A DNA stretch of 64,000 bases from Adiantum capillus-veneris (taxonomy: Eukaryota > Streptophyta > Polypodiopsida > Polypodiales > Pteridaceae). Shown one piece after another: positions 53,265 to 64,000 of this stretch. The DNA is taken from NCBI GenBank assembly GCA_014529385.2, contig CM043948.1, positions 19,972,951 to 20,036,950 of the forward strand, read 5' to 3'. Both the position numbers and the translations under genes were made by a program. How positions within the stretch are numbered: position 1 is the stretch's first letter; every line of letters begins with the position of its first letter. The notes under the pieces are model-generated. The model was not told the origin of the DNA, ran no database searches, and worked only from the letters and a program-made list of their open reading frames with translations.

Positions 53265-53450
53265 GGCAGTGGGCCATGTGATTTTTCCCACACCCCTATC
53301 TAGTTGTATATGAGTCCAAAAAGTATCACTATCTTCATTGGTCAACCCTTCTTATAGGAGAGCTACTTGGTGATTTATTTACTCTACGTGTTGTGCTGCA
53401 TGGTTGTACTAGGCCTAGATTCCCTTTGAGCTCTTATTTTATAGCACATC
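53265..53450 (+). repeat. Dispersed direct repeat, copy 2
   Basis: Partner of the copy at 52080, diverged by substitutions and small indels. The enclosed 1 kb has no conserved frame. Confidence 0.8.
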
Positions 53451-54630
53451 AAGTGATCCAAAACATCATCATAGCTTCTCCTAACATACTCAGACAAAGA
53501 GGAGAACCAAGTATAACATCTTTCCTCAGAACTACCTCAAACATTTCTAAGCATTCCTCATCACCTATCACCTTTTTTATGTGGCAAGCCATTCTAAAAT
53601 TTTCTAAAATAGCTAAGCATGCTTGCCAGGCTTTTCTTTCTTAAAAAGATTTATGCACACAATGTTTTGCTAGGTTGCAAATTGTTCTAAAACAAATAAA
53701 AACATGCACAACTAATGATCTATGATAGTCAACAAGAGGCACGATGACATGGTTTGGTGATGCAAGAGTTTCTCCTACTCTTTGAGTACCAAACATAAAT
53801 AACATACATTATTGAAAATGGATCTTTCTAATAATTGCAACGTTTATTCTAATGTGTGGTGCAAAATGGAAGGGAAAAGCCTCCATCCCCAAACCATTAT
53901 CCATGGTCTATGAATGACCTAATGCTTACAATAGAACAAAACTATATGCATCCAAAGTGAGTTTGTGCATAATGAGAGGCAAGATAAAAGGGTTCATTGA
54001 TGCGTTTATTTTGATTAACCTACAAGGACCTAAAATTTTATGGATTACACATTGAAATTATAGCTTAGTGCTAACAATGATGTGTACCTTTTGCCTTGTA
54101 ATGGGAATGAAGGGTTCATATACTTTTTTGTGATTCATGAAACCTACTTGATTACGCTAAAGGCTAAGCGTTCATGCAATATGAAACAACAACATACACA
54201 AAGCCCTCCTCAATGGGGACACCAAAATTGAGGCAGCCCGGGGTAGGTAACAAGATAAGTGACCTCTAACCACTCTTCAAGGCTCCCTTGATGTTCAATT
54301 GGGGTTGGGGAAACCACAAGCAAAGAAACCACAACAAATCCATAGCCAAACTCAAACAAGAAAAGGGGCACCACCTAGTCATGGAATGCAAAATAGGATG
54401 CAAAAGAGTTTTTGTATGACCAAGAAAAGGCACAATAAAACACACCCATGCAATCTTATGCAACCATATATATCAAGAGTAATAATAAAAATGTAGAGCA
54501 AAGAGAAGAGAGAGAAATGGAGTTTGTGGAATACCTGGTTTGCAACTTGTAGAGTGATGTTTTTATTTATGATGATATCATGGAGCTTTCATAAACTAAA
54601 CCAACGCTTAGTGAATGCTAAACATTTCCA

Positions 54631-54633
<3 letters not shown>

Positions 54634-54674
<41 letters not shown>
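54634..54674. repeat. (CA)n microsatellite
   Basis: About 20 CA units. Confidence 0.97.
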
Positions 54675-54678
<4 letters not shown>

Positions 54679-54921
54679 GGCTTGTCATAACATGTAGCTA
54701 TTTCCCTTGTATATTTTGCTGGGACTGTTGGTCTGGGGTACCTTTGATGAATAACCGGCTTGAGTTCATTGGGTAAATTTTTTAAAAGTGGTTTCGTAAT
54801 GGTACCTAACCCTTTGTTGTTAAATGGGTTATGGGTGGGTTACCCGCCATCTTCTACTGCTTAGTGACATGGTGGCTCCCTCTTGGCGGGTCTGCGGTTC
54901 AACATTCTAAGTGCTTCTGCT

Positions 54922-54922
54922 G

Positions 54923-55009
<87 letters not shown>
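54922..55009. repeat. Long (CT)n microsatellite
   Basis: About 40 CT units with a slight interruption at the start. It lies about 100 bp upstream of a TATA box and a possible first exon. Confidence 0.97.
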
Positions 55010-55012
<3 letters not shown>

Positions 55013-55114
55013 CGCTCTCTCTGTGTACAAGGTGGCGCTGCTGCACCATCCCCCTCTTGAAGACGGGACCGCCGTACGGCTGTGAACAAAGGTGGCCGGC
55101 CACTTGCTCCAAAC

Positions 55115-55122
55115 CCTATAAA
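55115..55122 (+). promoter_or_regulatory. Putative TATA box
   Basis: CCCTATAAAAAGG at about 55114-55127 is a strong plant TATA consensus. It lies about 125 bp upstream of the ATG at 55250, with the long CT tract further upstream. Confidence 0.4.
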
Positions 55123-55249
55123 AAGGTGATCTTATATATGATCACTTAGCATTGGTGGTGTGTGTGTGTATACTTGTGAGGAGTTGTCTGTACATTAATA
55201 CTGTGAGAGTTCTACCTGCAAGCGGTAGTGTTAATTAAGGGTCGAATCT

Positions 55250-55309
55250 ATGGCAAAGGGCAAGGATAAGCAGGCTATTGTGAAGCTGGCTGCTCTGACT
55301 CAATCTCAG
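55250..55309 (+). CDS. Possible first exon of an unrecognised gene
   Basis: An ATG in good context opens MAKGKDKQAIVKLAALTQSQ, followed at once by the donor CTCAG/GTGATT (AG/GT at 55309-55311). The open frame continues to 55486 but becomes less protein-like and ends in a poly-A region. A TATA box and CT tract lie upstream. No second exon could be chained with confidence. A retroelement leader is an alternative. Confidence 0.25.
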
Positions 55310-55489
55310 GTGATTTATGGCTTTGAAATGGAATGCTATCCAAACTGTTTAATTGGTTGTGATTCACTTGTTGCTATGGTAATGCATATACCGATAGAGG
55401 TACATCAAGGGAAACTTTTGCTGAACCGTTTTGTACTTATTACGGCACTGGCCTTAAAAAAAAAAAAAAACTTACCTGCGTTTTAGGAT

Positions 55490-56500
55490 TTTCTTTTATC
55501 TTAAGCATGTGTGTGAGCACCCTTTGGGTGTCTACGGCTTTGGTTTATAATTCCCTTTTGAGGTTAAGGATATCTGTCAGTGCATATATACAGTTTGTCA
55601 TAGGCATGTAAAGAAACATTGAAAGGTTGTATCTTCTTTTTGTGACCTTGAAAGTCGGGTTAAAGAAAAAAAGGGGGGGGGGGGGGGGGGGGGGGGTAAT
55701 GATAGAAGTTCTTCTTAAATTTTTGGTGAATAACCATATATAGTGGGGATGCCCTACTTGTGAGGTGTAAGGCAAGCGGCCTGTATTTTTTGATAATGTT
55801 GCCGTGGCGGTTATACTACGGTTGATGTACCTTTGGGTTGGTTATCACGCTTACCACTCTTGTTCAAATATGGTACATGTTTTTGTGTATATGGATCTTG
55901 GGCAAAATTGATAGGGCGAATGACCCTATATGTGTGAGATCCCCAACCCGCCAATACCAAGATCGGGATGGGATCCTTGGTAGGTCTTTAGGTCTGATAA
56001 AAATCAGAGTCTCTAAACAAGAAAAATCCAAGGAATATACCTTTACCATTAACAATGACTGGGGTCTATAGCCTTAGAAGAAGACCTAGTCCTGTCTCGC
56101 AGCGGAAACGGGACAATGTATTAAAAGTCCAAAAAAACTATTTCGGCCCTATAACTTCCACAAATTTGGCTAAGGTATCCTCAACCAACGTTTTTCCCCC
56201 CCTAACATATGTGAGGGCACAGCCACTGGTGGACTGCTCTTCCAAGTGAAGAAGTTTTCCAAACGTTTTTAGTGCGCGGGGATGGATAGTTACCTCACTA
56301 ATCAGGTCCACCCGTCCATGATTGACAACCTTAGTCAATCCCCACTTACCACCCCGCACTCACACATGATTAATTTATTTTCTAATTACTATCACATTGT
56401 TTTAACACTTAAAATAATGGTTTCTTTTAATGTTCCATCATAATAATTACTTCAATCAAGTATAAAGATAGTATTGAAAAGCATCCTTTTAACAAATAGA
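55490..56500. other. Non-coding stretch with 24-nt G run
   Basis: It contains a G homopolymer at 55673-55696. A 73-codon minus-strand frame (56359-56138) has no recognised motif. It forms the left flank of the AT-rich duplicated element. Confidence 0.45.
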
Positions 56501-56718
56501 CATCTTTAAACTTAAGACATGATACTGTCAATCAAAACATTGTCCATAATAACCATTACTAGTACTCTTCTTGTCTCAAGACCACCTAAGGGTGAAAAAA
56601 CGACACCCATTCCTTATTCACAATCCGGAGTGGATAAACCCGCACCCAAGGTTCCGGGTGCCCATACACCAAACCAGTTGCCCATACAACTGAGCGACTC
56701 CCCTATGATAACAAACGA

Positions 56719-59700
56719 TATCCTAACTTATGTAGAAACATCAAGACATGGCACGGAGTAAAAACTCAACGTTCATGGGGCTAACTGACTTATCCGTGGC
56801 TGGAAAGCCATCATTATCATCAAAATATACCAAGGAGTCGGAGGTGTCTTGAGACAAGCTGTCTTAAGGATGATCAATCATATCTTTTCTAATTCAACCA
56901 ATTTTAACCCAAGCAATTCTTTCCTACATTATAAACAATGCACATTGGAAGTTACCCTCTGTTTTTGGCCAATTATTCCTTTTCTTATTCTTACTCAATC
57001 CTTACATATGCAATGCTAACTCATAAAAGAACTTAAACTATTTAAAGACTTAATTGAATAATGGGAAACCCACCTGGGATTGATTGGCCATCTGCTGCTG
57101 CGCTGGCGCCTGAAGACTCTCCTCCGTAGGGCTACTACTAGGCCCGACTTCGTCATCGTGCGACGCTCTAGTTCGTTTTAGATCTACGTCCTCATCATCA
57201 GATGTAGGATTTTCTCGGGTCCTTTTAGGTGCCGTAAATTCTTATCCTTATAAAAAGGACATCTAATCATTAGGTAAATTATTTGAAATCTAGACTTAAC
57301 CTTTATATTCAACTGTAACCCATCCAAGGTTAAATTTGTAGTTTTAATTGGTAAATTCTTGACCTAGTAATTCTTACTTGTCTATAAAGGCATGATAACT
57401 TTTTCCACATCTTCCCTAAGGGTTTTCTAAGCTATCCTGATTTACTTATAATTTTGTATATCTTTTCCCTAATTTCCCCATTGAATTTTAAGCTTGGAAT
57501 CTGCTTATTTTGAGCTTAATATTTATTCTATTTATTTTCTCTTAAAGATATCATTTCCTCAACTTTATATTACAGGTTTACACTTACTATAATTTTCTTA
57601 AAAACTTTTGACCGCAAAGTCTATTTATTTTAATTATTCTTTTGATAAAAATAAGACTTTTGGTCAATTATAATTTCCTAAACTCACTAATTAACTATGA
57701 TATAATTATCACAAGTAAATAAGGGTATCTCTGACCTTTGGTAATTATCTTTTAATTTTTTAACCTAATTATATAGTTTTCATCTTTAATTTTTATTTAA
57801 AATTAGTATAATTTGACTTAGATAAATATCTATCCTACTTTTCTAATCTTGACATCACGGCCTTTTTATCATGTAATATAGATCAAATAAATAGCATGTA
57901 ATCATATCACATGATTTACTAATTTCTTCCTTTAGTTTTCAGCTAGAATTAGTATAATTTGACTTGAATAAATATCTATACTACTTTTCTAATCTTGACA
58001 TAATTATCACGATATCATTATCATGTAATATAACTATGATAAATAGCATGTAATCATATCACATGTTTTACTAATTTCTCCCTTTAGTTCTCAGCTAGAA
58101 TTAGTATAATTTGACTTAGATAGATATCTATAATACTTTTCTAACCTTGACATAGTTATCATGGTCTCTTTATACTGTAATCTAACTCTGATAAATAGCA
58201 TGTAATTATATCACATGATTTACTAATTTCCCTCTTTAATTTACCCTTAAAAACAATGTTTTTCTACTGAGATGATTAGTTAAACTAATTATCTAAGGTT
58301 AAGATAATTATGACTGGTTTATTAATTTTTTTTTTTACCTTTGATATTTATCTCAAAGCATTTTGGATAAGTTTGCTATTTTTCCTCTTTTATTTTCTCC
58401 TAAAAATAGTAAATTCTATTGAGATAATTTATTTAATTAATTTACAGAGATTGAGATAATTATCACCGGTTTATTAAGATTTTTTTTACCTTTGCTAATT
58501 ATCTCAAATCATTTTAAATTAGTTTGCTATTTTTTCTCTTTTATTTTCTCGTAAAAATAGTGTAATTCTACTATGATAATTAGTTAAACTAATTATCTGA
58601 GACTAAGATAATTATCACCGATTTCATAAGATATGTTTTTTCTTTGATAATTATCTCAAAGAATTTTGGATGAGTTTGCTATTTTCTACCTTTTATTTTT
58701 TCCTAAAAACAATGTAGTTCTGCTAAGATAATTAGTTAAACTAATTATTTGAGGTTTAGATAATTATAAAAGGTTCCATAAGATGTGTTTTTGTTTTGAT
58801 AATCATCTGAAAGCATTTTGGATTAGTTTGCTATTTTCCCTCTTTTATTTTCTCCTAAAAATAGTATAATTCTGCTAAGATAATTAGTTAGCTAATTATC
58901 TGTAGTTATGATAATTATCATGGGTTCCATAATATGTGATTTACCTTTGATATTATCTCAAAGCATTTTGGATTAATTTGATCATTTTTTCTTTACTTTT
59001 CTCTAAAAACAGTGTAATTCTGCTTAAATAACTATTAAAACTACTCAAAAAATTACAAGACAATTTTCCTAGCATAATAACAGTCTAACACAGCTCTGAT
59101 AATTCTCTCATATTTATCTAAATTTAATTAGTATAATTATCATTAATTTATGGTTGAAATGAGTAATTTCAACCCTAATATAATATAATAACTAATTAGC
59201 TTAGTATCCCCAAGCGAGAATTTTGAATTAGGAGAGGATTTTAGAGTATACATATGATTAATCTTCAATTAATTAAGAAAATTGTAAATAGGTTAACATA
59301 GTTTTATTAATTAAAAAAGGTTAGTGCTAATTACTGTTGATTAACCAACTAGAGAATTTACCAAGGCTCAGAGTCTATCCGAAATTGTGAAGCAAGGGGT
59401 CTTATTTATAGTTTTCTGGCACTCATAAGCTCTCACAGGCTGAAAAAGGCAGTTGCTTGCAGCTCAAGCAGCCCCCAGGCTCAAGATGGCGCCCCCTGCT
59501 GCTAAATCTGTCCCGGGCAGGTTCCCCACAGCTCCACACAGCCCCCCCAGCTTCCACAATCAATTTTTACTAATTTCTCTGATTTTTAATGATGAAAATT
59601 GGAAATATCAGTAATTTCTAGAACCTTATGATAAGAAATTCTTTATTAATAATAATTATTGAAACCATTCAATTTTACTTAACTAATTAAATTCATACTG

Positions 59701-59892
59701 TAATCTTTCAAAGCCCGTAACTTTTCCAAATTTTATCGGAATTCGGTTCTGAAAAATTCTAACTCTGGCTACGGTTCCAAAAATACCAATATTTGTCATA
59801 GTGGGATCATTTTACAATATTTTCTTAACAACCAAGTTAGTTTGATCAGACTTTGTATAATTTCTAAGGTTTCAAAAACTGGAAACCTTACA
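56719..59892 (-). mobile_element. Gypsy-type element D: LTR, leader and gag start, copy 1
   Basis: On the minus strand an LTR appears to begin at 59892 (TGTAAGGTTTCC), preceded by GTTGGGATGAT, a common pre-LTR sequence in plant gypsy elements. It runs through a strongly AT-rich part with a tandem array (57770-59040) to a gag start near 57237. That start has ACG where copy 2 has ATG. It encodes PKRTRENPTSDDEDVDLKRT-type residues to about 57061, then an apparent GTGGGT donor or frame end. The segment is homologous to 61167-64000 at a constant offset of 4,448 bp. Confidence 0.7.
57770..59040. repeat. Tandem array of about 151-bp units, copy 1
   Basis: Anchors TCTCAAAGCATTTTGG recur at 58351, 58502, 58654, 58806 and 58956 (spacing 150-152). 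A second, diverged unit type anchored on GCATGTAATCATATCACATG recurs at about 57894, 58047 and 58198 with the same spacing. Most units of the first type hold GATAATTAGTT-A-AACTAATTATC, an 11-bp-arm palindrome. Confidence 0.85.
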
Positions 59893-60820
59893 ATCATCCC
59901 AACTTAAGAAATTGAGATGTCCTCATCTCAACTGAATTTGGGAAAGTCTTTGAGAAGAGAAATTCATCCTCCCAAGTGGAATCTTCGGTGGAATAATCTT
60001 TCCACTTTACCAAATGTTACTGATTACTCTAAGAGTTTTTTCTAGTTTTTCAAGGATACACTTTGGTGCGAGTTTCTACACTTCCTTACTGATTACTTAC
60101 TACTCAATTCTATCCTAAGAAACTCTTAGTGTTGAGCCCATCTTAAAAACCTTTACAAACCATTTGTATCATCTCAAAAACCAAGTTAAATCAATTCCAT
60201 AAAAGATCCATATATCCACCTTGTCAACATGAACGCGCTCGGTCTAACTGACCATTCAGAGCAATCAGCGTTCGATAATTATCATGTATTTCAGCTTTGC
60301 CAATCTGAACGCACTCGGCGTGTATTGCCATTCTAAGAAATCTACGTTCGGCACAAGCTTTTACCATTGCACCAGAGGTAACCCCTCTGTGCTCTAACCT
60401 GGTTGACCAACAATATGTAAAGGGTTTTAAAAAGTATCATACTAAGAGTTCTTTTTGGATTCCTATTAGTCTCGTACATTAATACTTTCATATCTATGTC
60501 CTTTTTCAAGGAAGGCTATCGTGTGCACAAAGGATGTGAGTTGATTTCTTAATAACTATCTCAATCTTAAGATTCAAATTCTTTTCATACTATCGAGAAC
60601 CTCTGTCTCATTTTTCTAGATCAACCCTTGATTTCTTGATTGAATACTAACTAACTTTAGATTCCTTAAATAATTTTGGAAAAGAAAATCATGTATACCA
60701 TTATATAAGTAACTCAAAATTTTACACTATCGACTTATAGTGGTTTACAAAACTGCCTATTGTTGTTGAGCTCTAGGATTACTAACTGTAGCCAAGCGAG
60801 TGGCTCTTTTATCTTCCTCA
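59893..60820 (-). other. 3' internal part of element D upstream copy
   Basis: Between the zinc-knuckle frame and the LTR start, the minus strand has no RT, RNase H or integrase motif. It ends with CTCAATTTCTTAAGTTGGGA before the LTR. The pol region is therefore absent from this unit. Confidence 0.5.
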
Positions 60821-60821
60821 T

Positions 60822-61043
60822 TCATAAGGTTGGTTCTCCCACGATTGCATAAGATCTGGCTCCTCTTGCTCTTCCTCTACCTCGTCCTCCATTTCTACCT
60901 CCTCTTAGATTATCTCCTTGATTTTGAGGAATGGCTCTAGCAGTAGTTCGAGGGTTTTGGTCTTCATGACAGTTATTTCTATAGTGTCCCATTTGATTGC
61001 ATCCATAGCACTTAACGTTTGGGAAGGTTTGCTCCAAGTTCAC
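60822..61043 (-). pseudogene. Zinc-knuckle part of Gag, element D
   Basis: A 73-codon minus-strand frame has CYGCNQMGHYRNNC (CX2CX4HX4C) followed by an Arg/Gly-rich tail (GGRNGGRGRGRARGARSY), the usual nucleocapsid end of Gag. It lies in the right order behind the gag start at 61683, but the capsid-type core between them is missing or not recognisable. Confidence 0.8.
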
Positions 61044-61485
61044 TGCTGCAGCTAGTCCACGTTGTTGGTATCCTTGGTTGAAAGTTCCCCTGGCTCTTCC
61101 CCTAAAGTTATTAAATCCATTATAGTTCCTTATGGAGTTGGTGCGGCTCCCCTAGGATAAAAACAATATCCTAACTTATGTAGAAACATCAAGACACGAC
61201 ACGAAGTAGAAACTCAACGTTCATGAGGGTACCGACTTATCCGTGGCTGGAAAGCCAGCATTATCATCAACATATACCAAGGAGTCGGAGGTGTCTTGAG
61301 ACAAGCCATCTTAAGGATGATCAATCATATCTTTCCTAATTCAACTAATTTTAACCCAAAAAATTCTTTCCTACATTATAAACAATGCACGTTGGGAGAT
61401 ACCCTTTCGTTTTTGGCCAATGATTTCTTTTCTTATTCTTACTCAATCCTTACGTATGCAATGCTAACTTATAAAAAAACTTAAA

Positions 61486-61683
61486 CTATTTAAAGACTTC
61501 ATTGAATAATGGGAAACCCACCTGAAATTGATTGGCCATCTGATGCTGCGCTGGCGCCTGAAGACTCTCCTCCGTAGGGCTAGTACTACGTCCGACTTTG
61601 TTGTCGTGTGACGCTCTAGTTCGTTTTGGAGCTACGTCCTTATTAACAGATGTAGAATTTTCTCGGGTCCTTTTAGGTGCCAT
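61486..61683 (-). CDS. Start of Gag, element D copy 2
   Basis: A 65-codon frame starting MAPKRTRENSTSVNKDVAPK. It contains two KRTR motifs, a Ser/Thr-rich stretch and a Gln-rich SLQAPAQHQMANQFQ segment. After NQFQ the DNA reads GTGGGT, a possible splice donor, and the frame soon ends. The homologous frame in copy 1 lacks the ATG. The basic, low-complexity head fits the N-terminus of a plant gypsy Gag, but the capsid core is not present nearby. Confidence 0.5.
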   Translation of the reverse strand: MAPKRTRENSTSVNKDVAPKRTRASHDNKVGRSTSPTEESLQAPAQHQMANQFQVGFPLFNEVFK

Positions 61684-62589
61684 AACTTCTTATCCTTATA
61701 AAAAGAACGTCTAATCATTAGGTAAATTATTTGAAATCTAAACTTAAACTTTGTATTCAACTGTAACCCATCCAATGTTAAATTTGTAGTCTTAATTGGT
61801 AAATTCTTGACCCAGTAATTTCTCATTTGTCTATAAAGGCATGATAACTTTTTTCACAGCTGTCCTAAGGGTTTTCTAAGCTATCCTAATTTACTTATAA
61901 CTTTGTATATCTTTTTCCAAATTTCCCCATACAATTTTAAGTTTGAAATCTGTTTATTTTGAGCTTAATATTTATTCTATTTATTTTCTCTTAAAGATTT
62001 CATTTCCTCAACTTTATATCACAGGTTTACACTTACTATAATTTTCTTAAAAACTTTTGATCGCAAAGTCTGTTTATTTTAATTATTCTTTTGATAAAAA
62101 TAGGACTTTTGGTCAATTATAATTTCCTAAACTCATTAATTAACTATGATATAATTATCACAAGTAAATAAGGGTATTTTTGACCTTTTTTAATTATCTT
62201 TTAATTTTCTAAATTAATTATCTAATTTTCATTTTTAATTTTTTGCTAAAATTAGTATATTGACTTAGATAAATATGTATACTACTTTTCTAACCTTGAC
62301 ATAATTATCAAGGTCTTTTTATCATGTAATATAGCTCAAATAAATAGCATGTAATCATATCACATGATTTACTAATTTCCCTCTTTAGGTTTCAACTAGA
62401 ATTAATATAATTTGACTTCAATAAATATCTATACTACTTTTCTTACCTTGACATAATTATCACAGCATCATTATCATGTTATCTAACTCTTGTAAATATC
62501 ATGTAATCATATCAAATGTTTTACTCATTTGTCTCTTTACTAATCTAACTCTGATAAATAGCATTAAATCATATCACATGATTTACTAA

Positions 62590-63330
62590 TTTCCCTCTTT
62601 AATTTATCCTAAAAAAGAGTTTTTTTGTTGAGGTAATTAGTTAAATTAATTATCTCAGTTTAAGATAATTATCACTGGTTTATTAAAGTGTGTTTTACTT
62701 TTATATTTATCTTTGGATTGGTTTGCTATTTTCTCCCTTTTATTTTCCCCTAAAGACAGTGTAATGCTACTAAGATAATTAATTAAACTAATTATTTGAG
62801 GATAAGATAATTATCACCGGTTTATTAAGATGTATTTTACCTTTGATAATTATCTCAAAACATTTTGGATTAATTTATTAAGATAATTATCACGGGTTTC
62901 ATAAGATATGTTTTTTCTCTGACAATTATCTCAAAGCATTTTGGACGAGTTTGATATTTTTTCCCTTTTATTTTTCCCTAAAAACAATGTAATTCTGCTA
63001 AGATAATTAGTTAAACTAATTATTTGAGGTTATGATAACTATCACAGGTTCCATAAGATGTGTATTTTTTGATAATTATCTCGAAGCATTTTGGATTAGT
63101 TTGCTATTTTCTCTCTTTTATTTTCTCCTAAAAACAGTGTAATTCTGCTAAGATAATTAGTTAAACTAATTATCTATGGTTATGATAATCATCTCGAGTT
63201 CCATAAGATGTGATTTACCTCTGATAAGTATCTCAAAGCATTTTGGGTTAATCTGATATTTTCTCCCTTTACTTTTCTCTTAATAATAGTGTATTTCTGC
63301 TTAAATAATTATAAAAACTACTCAAAAAAT
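62590..63330. repeat. Tandem array of about 151-bp units, copy 2
   Basis: The same units as in copy 1, with GATAATTAGTT-A-AACTAATTATC repeated (for example near 63000 and 63150). One unit is partly collapsed near 62870-62900, so unit number or spacing differs from copy 1. Confidence 0.8.
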
Positions 63331-64000
63331 TACAAGATAACTTTCCTACCATAATGACAGTCTAACACAGCTCTGATAATTATCTCATCTTAATCTAAAT
63401 TTAATTAGTATAATTATCATTAATTTATGATTAAAATGAGTAATTTCAGTCCTAATATAATATAATAATTAATTAGCTTAGTATCCCTAAGCTTAATCTC
63501 AATAATCAGCAAAGAATTTTGAATTAGGAGAGGATTTTAGAGTATACATAGGATTAATCTTCAATTAATAATTAAGAAAATTATAAATAGATTAAAATAG
63601 TTTTACTAATTAAAAAAGGCTAGTGCTAATTATTGTTAATTAACCAACTAGAGCTTTGCGCTCTAGTGATTTCTGGTTAGAGGTCCCTCTAGATGAGAGA
63701 GAATTTGCCAAGGCTCTGAGTTTGTCTGAAATTGTGAAGCAAGGGATCCTATTTATAGTTTTCTGGCACTCATAAGCTCTCGCAGGCTGAAAAAGGCAGT
63801 TGCTTGCAGCTCAAGTAGCCCCCAGGTTCAAGATGGCGCCCCCTACTACTAAATCTATCTCGACAGGTTTTCCACAGCTCCACACACTCCCCCCAGCTTC
63901 CAAAATTGATTTTTACTAATTTATCTGATTTTTAATGATGAAAGTTGGAAATATTAGTAATTTCTAGAGCCTTAGGATAAGAAAGTATTTATTAATAATA

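Larger units (their letters stand above)
50651..54630. other. Non-coding stretch with one dispersed repeat pair
   Basis: No host gene or transposon motif is supported. It contains a (CT)n array at about 51310-51362 and the repeat pair listed at 52080 and 53265. An ATAACAACAAGTGGTGTTAG phrase near 52370-52400 resembles a degenerate LTR end plus primer site. Confidence 0.45.
61167..64000 (-). mobile_element. Element D: LTR, leader and gag start, copy 2 (cut by window end)
   Basis: Homologous to 56719-59552 throughout. If the LTR has the same length, its start would lie near 64340, beyond the window. It contains the same AT-rich array (about 62580-63330) and the gag start at 61683. Confidence 0.7.

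Noticed and set aside
56138-56359. 73-codon minus-strand frame as a gene
   Set aside because: No motif, no start context and located at the edge of a repeat; not supported.

Overview
This is a repeat-dominated nuclear window from a land plant with a large genome. The evidence is eukaryotic: no operons, splice-site-bounded exons, long GA/CT and CA microsatellites, and nested Ty3/gypsy chromovirus-type, Tat/Athila-like and Copia-like LTR elements plus LINEs. Frequent dinucleotide arrays and LINEs of a less common type would suit a fern, lycophyte or gymnosperm, but the sequence alone does not decide this.

Layout. 1-5.3 kb holds microsatellites, diverged short repeats, a tRNA-derived SINE-like signal, one possible exon (3551-4018) and an LTR fragment. 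5.3-18.8 kb is a nest of LTR elements. A full-length chromodomain-type gypsy (family A, minus strand, 5989-12513) is flanked by a CTGTG target duplication and sits inside an inverted LTR of family B. A second family A copy follows on the plus strand (12584 to about 16760); a solo family B LTR with a TGAGG duplication interrupts it, and it then fuses to the 3' end of a family B element. 19.3-20.9 kb is a related decayed element (family C, minus). 21.4-22.3 kb carries gypsy pol debris. 22.5-24.1 kb carries five consecutive exons with compatible phases, the best candidate for a host gene here; I do not recognise it.

25-33.3 kb contains a gag scrap and two LINEs. The second LINE is long, with endonuclease, reverse transcriptase and a C-terminal zinc motif, all broken by stops. 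33.8-38 kb has a perfect hairpin, an inverted-repeat element, a Copia-like solo LTR, an integrase scrap and a 385-bp tandem duplication.

The most striking object is a very young LTR element at 40382-49371. Its LTRs are almost identical (about 581 and 583 bp), it has a CCTCA target duplication, a tRNA-Asp-type primer site and polypurine tract, and one 1,614-codon open frame encoding Gag with four zinc knuckles, a retropepsin-like domain and a basic tail with four W-V/I-P-K motifs. It has no reverse transcriptase, RNase H or integrase. This is the architecture of a non-autonomous GAG-type retrotransposon that must borrow enzymes from a partner. It inserted into an older, decayed gypsy integrase gene.

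50.6-56 kb is mostly non-coding with microsatellites, a dispersed repeat pair and a possible first exon at 55250. From about 56.7 kb to the end lies a visibly AT-rich minus-strand gypsy-type element. A segment of at least 2.8 kb (LTR, leader and gag start) is present twice, 4,448 bp apart. Each copy contains an array of repeats of about 151 bp built around a near-perfect palindrome.
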